Source: Heterostelium multicystogenum
Lineage: Eukaryota; Evosea; Eumycetozoa; Acytosteliales; Acytosteliaceae
Reading direction: 5' to 3'
Length of the DNA stretch: 13,108 bases
NCBI GenBank assembly: GCA_003667245.1
Contig: RCNN01000466.1
Location: 1-13,108, forward strand
The translations under genes were made by a program, and so were the position numbers. Below the pieces are notes generated by a model that worked only from the letters and a program-made list of their open reading frames with translations, was not told the origin of the DNA and made no database searches. This document shows positions 8,603-13,108 of the stretch, piece after piece. Within the stretch, counting starts at the first letter, position 1, and each line of letters begins with the position of its first letter.

Positions 8603-9349
8603 TGATAAATAATTTTTTTATTGGTACATAAACTAAATTAAAATAATATTGAATATACAATTATGAAGATTATAATCAAGGAATAGAAGGAGTAGTGATT
8701 AAATTAAATGAATAATTAAAACAGTTAAAGTTATATCTAACTAACTTTATTAACTTAATATTTTTGGTGTTTCCATTGATTTTTTTATTTCCTTTCAAAC
8801 AAATTTGAACATTTATAAACCAATACACATGTATAAAGGTATAATTTTGATGATTAGGCGATTGATTGATTTAATTGAAACCCTTTTGTACATAGGTAGC
8901 ACGAATTTGAAGTGATAAATTTGATACCGCTAGGATAGATAGTGGTAGTAGTGACACTATAGACTGTCATTGATGATCACCTATTATTTTTGCAATACAA
9001 ATTTAATTGAAAATATGGGGGAAATTTGATTATATACTTGTAGCTAGGGGTAAATAAATATACTTTTTTACCTACACCAACCACATGCTATCTAATAGAT
9101 GATCAATGATTTAATATCACTTGATTGATGCCGTGGCAATCATCAAATTTATTTCTATAAAGAATATAACCAGTACATGTTATAGATAGTCTCTAAAATC
9201 ATTGTTCTGAAAGTTTAAATATACATGTTTAAGAAAACAGTGAGTGGGAAGTTGAACAATCAATATGAATTATACATTTAAATAATGCCATGTACACCTT
9301 CACCTTGATATTATGATAATTATTGATTCTTTTATGTATTCTTTCAAGT
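8603..9349. other. Intergenic region holding the psi-like promoter; no gene seen
   Basis: About 750 bases between the start of the psi-like gene and the 3' end of the VPS9 gene, both on the minus strand. Near the start it is AT-only. Farther upstream it is more complex: a TGACA/TGTCA inverted repeat (8952-8969, eight-base loop) and a minus-strand G/T-rich run GTGGTTGGTGTAGG (9071-9084). The latter resembles the G/T-rich sites bound by the developmental factor GBF in Dictyostelium; its role here is a guess. An ORF at 9229-9432 minus is considered spurious. Confidence 0.5.
9071..9087 (-). promoter_or_regulatory. G/T-rich box upstream of the psi-like gene
   Basis: On the minus strand the run reads GCATGTGGTTGGTGTAGG-like, about 470 bases upstream of the psi-like ATG. 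G/T-rich elements of this kind (G-boxes) drive post-aggregation genes in Dictyostelium. One copy, far upstream and without a second box, is weak evidence. Confidence 0.2.
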
Positions 9350-11487
9350 TCAAGTTTTAGAAGAGGTGTTGCTGCGGGGGCTGCTATTTTTAGTATTGGC
9401 GTTATTGGTGCTACCACTGATATTGCTGTCATTGTTATTATTGTTGTTACTGAGATACCATAAATCTACCAATGAGTCAAAATCTTTGATCAATTCTCTA
9501 ACGTCTTTAATTGATAAGTCTTCAGGTCTGCTTCTATAGTACTTCCATTGTTTCTTTTTGATTTCAAAAATAGCTGATTCACTTGTTTCTTTCTGGCTGT
9601 TGATTGCAGTCACAGTTGCCTTTTGCTCTACATTATCAGCTCCTTTATCTTTCGTTACCACATCTTTATCTTTAGAATCACGAGTGTCGCCATTCTTACT
9701 CACTGTATTTCTGTTACTAGTATCTCCACCATTTTTATCAATATCACTCTTATCAAACTTGTCCACTTCTTTATCGGTATCGCCAGTAGCACTCTTGTCA
9801 TTGTTCACGTCAGTCTTTGTCAATTGATCAATTGTCATATTCTGAATAAAGGTAGCTGCAGTAATCAATGTAACTAAATAATAGTTGGTCTCTGGTTCAA
9901 TTAAATTTGGATCTCTAAACAAAGTGATAAACTGTACATTTGACAATAAGAATGGTAAATTTGATTTAATTAAGACCTAAATTTAAATAAGCACATTAAA
10001 TCAGCAAATGAAATGGAATAAAGTAAAAGCGTGTTAACCTACATATATTACAATGGGTAAGAGCAGATCGGCTCCAATGGGTTTGCTCTTGTCCTGCGAC
10101 ATCACTTTGAAGAGCGTTGTAAAACTCTTCCTCAGTGAATTCAATTTCTCTCTTGGGGTCTTGCAACTAGTCATATGCAACAGCTGCTCTTGTATTTGCT
10201 CAATTTGTTGATTCGATATTAAGTTGTTGTCTAAATCGAGGTTTGATGGTGTGATGAATTGAAAGGTAGAGATATGCTCGCATAACTTAGTGTCCATTTC
10301 AATATTCGAGGGCAATGAGAAGATTCTCCTATATAGACGAGAGGTAATGTATTGTTCGAGGAACTCGTATACAACCACCTCAATCTGTGCATTCGAAAGA
10401 TCCTTGAAAGACGGCAGCTTAGGGCTGTTTTGCAGTGATTGTGGAAGACTGAGATTTAAATGATACACCCGCGCATGCATGTAGCAGCATCGGCAGTGCA
10501 GTGGAGATAAATGACATTGTAGAGGTTGAGATATCGCTAGTTGTCAGCATTTGCTTGTTTTCTGTGCCATTCTCTGCATCATTATTCGCTGTATTGTCAC
10601 CCTCTCCAATAGATGACTCGTGAATTGAATTAATAAAACTGTCGATTGTTTGATATCAAGTGGCTGTGTTGGGGAAGCATCAGTCGGTCCTGTATCTCAG
10701 GGAAGCATGCCTCTAAATTTGTTATTGTTCTTGTGATGTGCGCGTCAATATGCTGTCCATTGCCCACGACACCATTGGTTGCACTATTTGTACCACTGGC
10801 TGTGCGATTATATGATATGGGAAAAGGGATACTATTTGAAACAAAAGAAAGCAACGTGATTGGAGATAAAGAAGTCAAAGAAGGAGTAGATGGTAGATTA
10901 TTTGTAATCATTGATATTGAGTTCTTGATACCGGAAAAACAATCCACCTGACTGTTTCTTTATTTGTTGTTGTTGTTGTTGTAGAAGAAGTTGCATTATT
11001 ATAATAGCTTGATAAGAAGGAGGACAATGATGATCTAAATGTATTACTATTTTTAATTTCTTTGATTTTATCTTTTTCCTTCTCCTTCTCCTTCTCCTTC
11101 TCCTTCTCCTTCTCCTTCTCTTTCTCTTTATCTTTCTCTTTCTCTTTCTCTTTCTCCTTACTTTTCTCTTATCTTGGTCTTTCTCTGGCTCTATCTCTGT
11201 CTCTTTCTTCTCTATCTCTGTTTCTTTCTCTTTATCTTTCTGTTGCTCTTCTACTATAACTGCTTCCTTCTCCTCTTTATGATCTAATGTCTCATTTTCA
11301 ATATCCTTTGTAATAGTGGCCTCAATTAGAGTATCATTGAGATGATGTATTTCAGACTCATTTAGATCATTACTATTTTGTGGCTGTATAGCCTCAGACT
11401 TTTCTTTCTTTCGTTTTCATCTTTGTCGTTTACTTCTTCATTCTTATTCATAGTATTATTGATAGTATCATAAGTATCATCAATCAT
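9350..11487 (-). CDS. VPS9-domain protein (Rab5-type guanine nucleotide exchange factor); several apparent frameshifts
   Basis: Two exons (11487-10043 and 9976-9350). The ATG at 11487 opens MIDDTYDTINNTMNKNEEV. The N-terminal half is acidic/Lys-Glu-rich, then Ser/Thr-rich with a Thr run. The recognisable part starts near 10400: IEVVVYEFLEQYITSRLYRRIF, MTSCKTPREKLNSLRKSF (a Rabex-5-like helix), then the VPS9 core GADLLLPIVIY, spliced to VLIKSNLPFLLSNVQFI and ETNYYLVTLITAATFIQ. VPS9 domains exchange GDP for GTP on Rab5/Rab21 GTPases at early endosomes; the Asp of GAD and the Tyr of NYYL correspond to the catalytic positions. The C-terminal tail (to SNTSSKT) is charged, with an Asn run, and has no known domain. 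Frame breaks: a missing A in the T4 at 11400-11403, another in the T4 at 11162-11165, and further shifts near 10945, 10640 and 10440-10480. The VPS9 core itself is uninterrupted. Confidence 0.8.
9977..10042 (-). other. Intron within the VPS9 domain
   Basis: On the minus strand GTAGGT donor and AAATTTAG acceptor, 66 nt. It joins LLLPIVIY to VLIKSNLPFL, exactly reconstituting the conserved VPS9 strand-helix junction. Confidence 0.85.
11078..11160. repeat. Hexanucleotide repeat CTTCTC/CTTTCT encoding a Lys-Glu run
   Basis: Tandem TCCTTC and TCTTTC units. On the minus strand, in the VPS9 gene, they read as alternating Lys-Glu (KEKEKE with some KD), expected to form a highly charged single helix. 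The plus-strand Phe-Ser reading is a shadow. Such tracts vary in length between strains and are prone to slippage. Confidence 0.75.
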
Positions 11488-12163
11488 TTAAACAAACTAT
11501 ACTAATAATAATAATAAATAGATAGAATAACTAATAACTAATAACTAATATATATATATATATATAATATATAGTAATCTTTCTTTAATATAATAAATAA
11601 TATAAATAATTATAATTCCAACAATGATTATTAATATTATTAATAGGGTTGCTGTTGGTTGTCCTGCAGTCTTACTAATTGTTTGTTGAACACTATTTTT
11701 ACAATTAATTAATAGTGTGTTTTTGGTGGTAAAAGCAAATTAATTTAAACCCAGAAGTTCAAGAATAGTAAAATCTGGAATAAATGCATGATTTTTCAAA
11801 CAAAAAAATACATAATCATTAGAAAAAACCAAAAAAAATAGTGTAATTCGATAGTTTTGTTGTGAAGTAATTATTATCCAAAACAACACGCTTTGATTTA
11901 TGCAGTCTTCAGAGAGTCGTCATTGCTGTTGTTTGTCTATTTATTAGATTTTAAAGAAACCACCCAAAAATAATCTCATCATCAATCTATCAATCAATAA
12001 GTACAAATTAATCAATTAGTCATTAATTATACTTTATAAATATATATATATATATAACATTTGTATTGCTGTTGTATTATTAATAATCTGTTAACGATTA
12101 ATATTCAACAATACATACATCTCCTAAATATATATTGCTTATATATACAGCCGATCAACAACG
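11488..12163. other. Intergenic region between divergent VPS9 and LETM1 genes
   Basis: About 675 AT-rich bases that must hold both promoters. Contains three CTAATAA-like units running into a TA dinucleotide repeat (about 11527-11566) and a second TATATA tract (about 12039-12056), about 110 bases before the LETM1 ATG. That tract might act as a TATA region. No ORF or RNA gene is recognised. Confidence 0.55.
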
Positions 12164-13108
12164 ATGAACTCTGCATTAATTAGTAGAGTGATCACCAATG
12201 AAGTGATTGCCACTTCATCTCCGATTACCAATCAACTATGATGGTCTTGGGTCGTTCCATACAGAGACCTCTAGTCATACCTAGAAACATCAATAACATC
12301 AACAACATCAACAACAACAGAATTACATTACCAGTTGGCAATAGCAATAACAACAACAACAAATTCACTCCTGCACATTCAATGTTTGGTTCATTGACAT
12401 ACAAGACAATGTGAGTCAGCAAGCAATGCATATAATCAAACAATACTAACACTACGACCATCGAATAACTAAAGATACAAACAACAGCTCACAACATCGG
12501 CAATTCCCAGCCACCAACATTTTTCAAATAATTCATGTGAGTGTGCTTTATTTTTCATATTTTTTTGCACGAACGTTCGTTGCTGCGACATTGGTCAGGA
12601 ACTTGAAATTTCCTGATTCGTGCCAAAATCGCAAAAATTTTGACTTTTTCTAACTTGAAATTTCTGTAGCATTTGGATTAAGATTTTATAGTACACAAAA
12701 GGAATCAGAACCTACTACTGCTACTACTTCACCAGCAGCAGCAACCCCAACCGATGCTACCAAAACTACTACTGACACAATTACAACTGCTTTCGGCAAC
12801 ACCAGCTACACCCACCTCCAAAAGAACCATTTAAAGATGAAATTTGAGAAAGATCGCCAAGCATGTTATGGTTGGTAACCAAGTTGCTTGGTAAGAATAT
12901 CAAAGCTTACAAGTTCAATTGATAAAGGAGATTGAGCAAGGGTCACGGCTTGTCACGTCGTGAGCGTAGCTTGTTGGTGCAGACATCAGCAGATATCATC
13001 TCGTTTTGGTACCATTCATCATTATTATGGTGGTACCATTCCTTGAGTTTGCATTGCCAGTACTTTTGAAATTGTTCCCAAATTCTGTTACCTTCAACCT
13101 ACGAATGG
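12164..13108 (+). CDS. letm1: LETM1-like mitochondrial inner-membrane protein, 5' part; disrupted frame, cut by window edge
   Basis: The ATG at 12164 opens MNSALISRVITNEVIATSS, followed (other frame) by MVLGRSIQRPLVIPRNINN and Asn runs: an Arg/Ser/Asn-rich presequence-like start. An intron at 12537-12669 joins HQHFSNNS to SFGLRFYSTQ; RFYST resembles a mitochondrial processing site. A Thr/Ala-rich linker follows, then the LETM1 hallmark: KEPFKDEI, WLVTKLL, LSKGHGLSRRERSLLVQTSADI and VVPFLEFALPVLLKLFP, the membrane helix segment with its Pro residues. LETM1 proteins mediate K+/H+ or Ca2+/H+ exchange and mitochondrial volume and ribosome-related functions. Breaks: a shift near 12238, another near 12411, TGA at about 12845 where the family has Trp (IWEK), indels around 12850, 12910 and 12930, extra bases near 13002-13006 and one near 13084. 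The identity is secure; whether this copy is functional is not. The right edge cuts the gene. Confidence 0.78.
12537..12669 (+). other. LETM1-like gene intron containing a nested inverted repeat
   Basis: GTGAGT donor and TTTCTGTAG acceptor, 133 nt, the longest intron in the window. Splicing joins NNS to SFGLRFYSTQ. The interior has relatively GC-rich folded sequence, unlike the other introns. Confidence 0.6.
12567..12623 (+). repeat. Nested inverted repeat (two adjacent stems plus 12-base palindrome)
   Basis: GCACGAA (12567-12573) pairs with TTCGTGC (12617-12623). Inside, TCAGGAA (12595-12601) pairs with TTCCTGA (12610-12616) around an eight-base loop, and the inner 3' arm abuts the outer 3' arm directly. 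ACGAACGTTCGT (12569-12580) is a perfect 12-base palindrome that competes with the outer stem. AACTTGAAATTTC at 12600-12612 recurs at 12652-12664 next to the acceptor. Could be an intronic RNA fold or a relic of a small mobile element. Confidence 0.55.

Noticed and set aside
8603..9349. tRNA or class I small RNA gene in the spacer
   Set aside because: No cloverleaf, A/B boxes, or conserved class I RNA ends were found; the only small hairpin is five base pairs.
9558..9877. Plus-strand hydrophobic ORFs
   Set aside because: Complement of the charged, Lys/Asp-rich C-terminal tail of the VPS9 protein, which is in frame with the VPS9 core across a good intron.
11062..11259. Plus-strand Phe-Ser-rich ORF
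   Set aside because: It is the complement of the Lys-Glu tract of the VPS9 gene; the protein is pure microsatellite translation.
12225..12461. Minus-strand Leu-rich ORF
   Set aside because: Complement of the Asn-rich presequence region (AAC repeats) of the LETM1-like gene.
1..13108. Alternative genetic code (stop codons read as sense) to explain in-frame TGA and TAA
   Set aside because: The psi-like gene uses ordinary TGG for Trp and has no internal stops, and most breaks are frameshifts, which a code change would not fix.

Overview
The window looks like nuclear DNA of a dictyostelid social amoeba (Amoebozoa). It has very AT-rich, low-complexity spacers and short (57-133 nt) GT-AG introns. 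Its proteins carry Asn, Thr and Lys/Glu runs. One gene has the fibro-slime plus 24-residue CTDC-repeat architecture typical of dictyostelids. The species cannot be read from the sequence; the moderate codon bias and GC-richer exons would fit a non-discoideum lineage, which is inference only.

Layout, left to right. 1-417 (minus): the start of an F-box/leucine-rich-type protein whose single frame is interrupted by two stop codons and runs off the left edge. 418-2070: AT-rich spacer with simple repeats and only doubtful small ORFs. 2071-3943 (plus): an F-box/WD40 gene recognisable from end to end, with intact splice signals but many frameshifts and stops. 4403-6193 (plus): a TMC-like multi-pass membrane protein in three exons, with three apparent single-base frameshifts. 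6357-8602 (minus): an intact three-exon, 701-residue, psi-like cell-surface protein (signal peptide, fibro-slime/PA14-like domain, about a dozen CTDC repeats, one membrane helix, a tail with NPLY and NPMY). 9350-11487 (minus): a VPS9-domain Rab5-type exchange factor with a long charged and low-complexity N-terminal half, again with several apparent frameshifts. 12164-13108 (plus, cut by the right edge): the N-terminal part of LETM1, a mitochondrial inner-membrane protein, with a dense set of indels and one Trp-to-stop change.

The genes do not form an operon or an obvious pathway. They are separate eukaryotic transcription units: an F-box pair (ubiquitin ligase adaptors), two membrane/surface proteins converging tail-to-tail, an endosomal Rab regulator and a mitochondrial protein. 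The main puzzle is the contrast in integrity: one 2.2 kb gene is flawless, while five neighbours have broken frames, often at short A or G runs, although their protein motifs are well conserved. Either this is a stretch of uncorrected sequence around a well-determined gene, or a cluster of decaying gene copies. Read-level data would decide.
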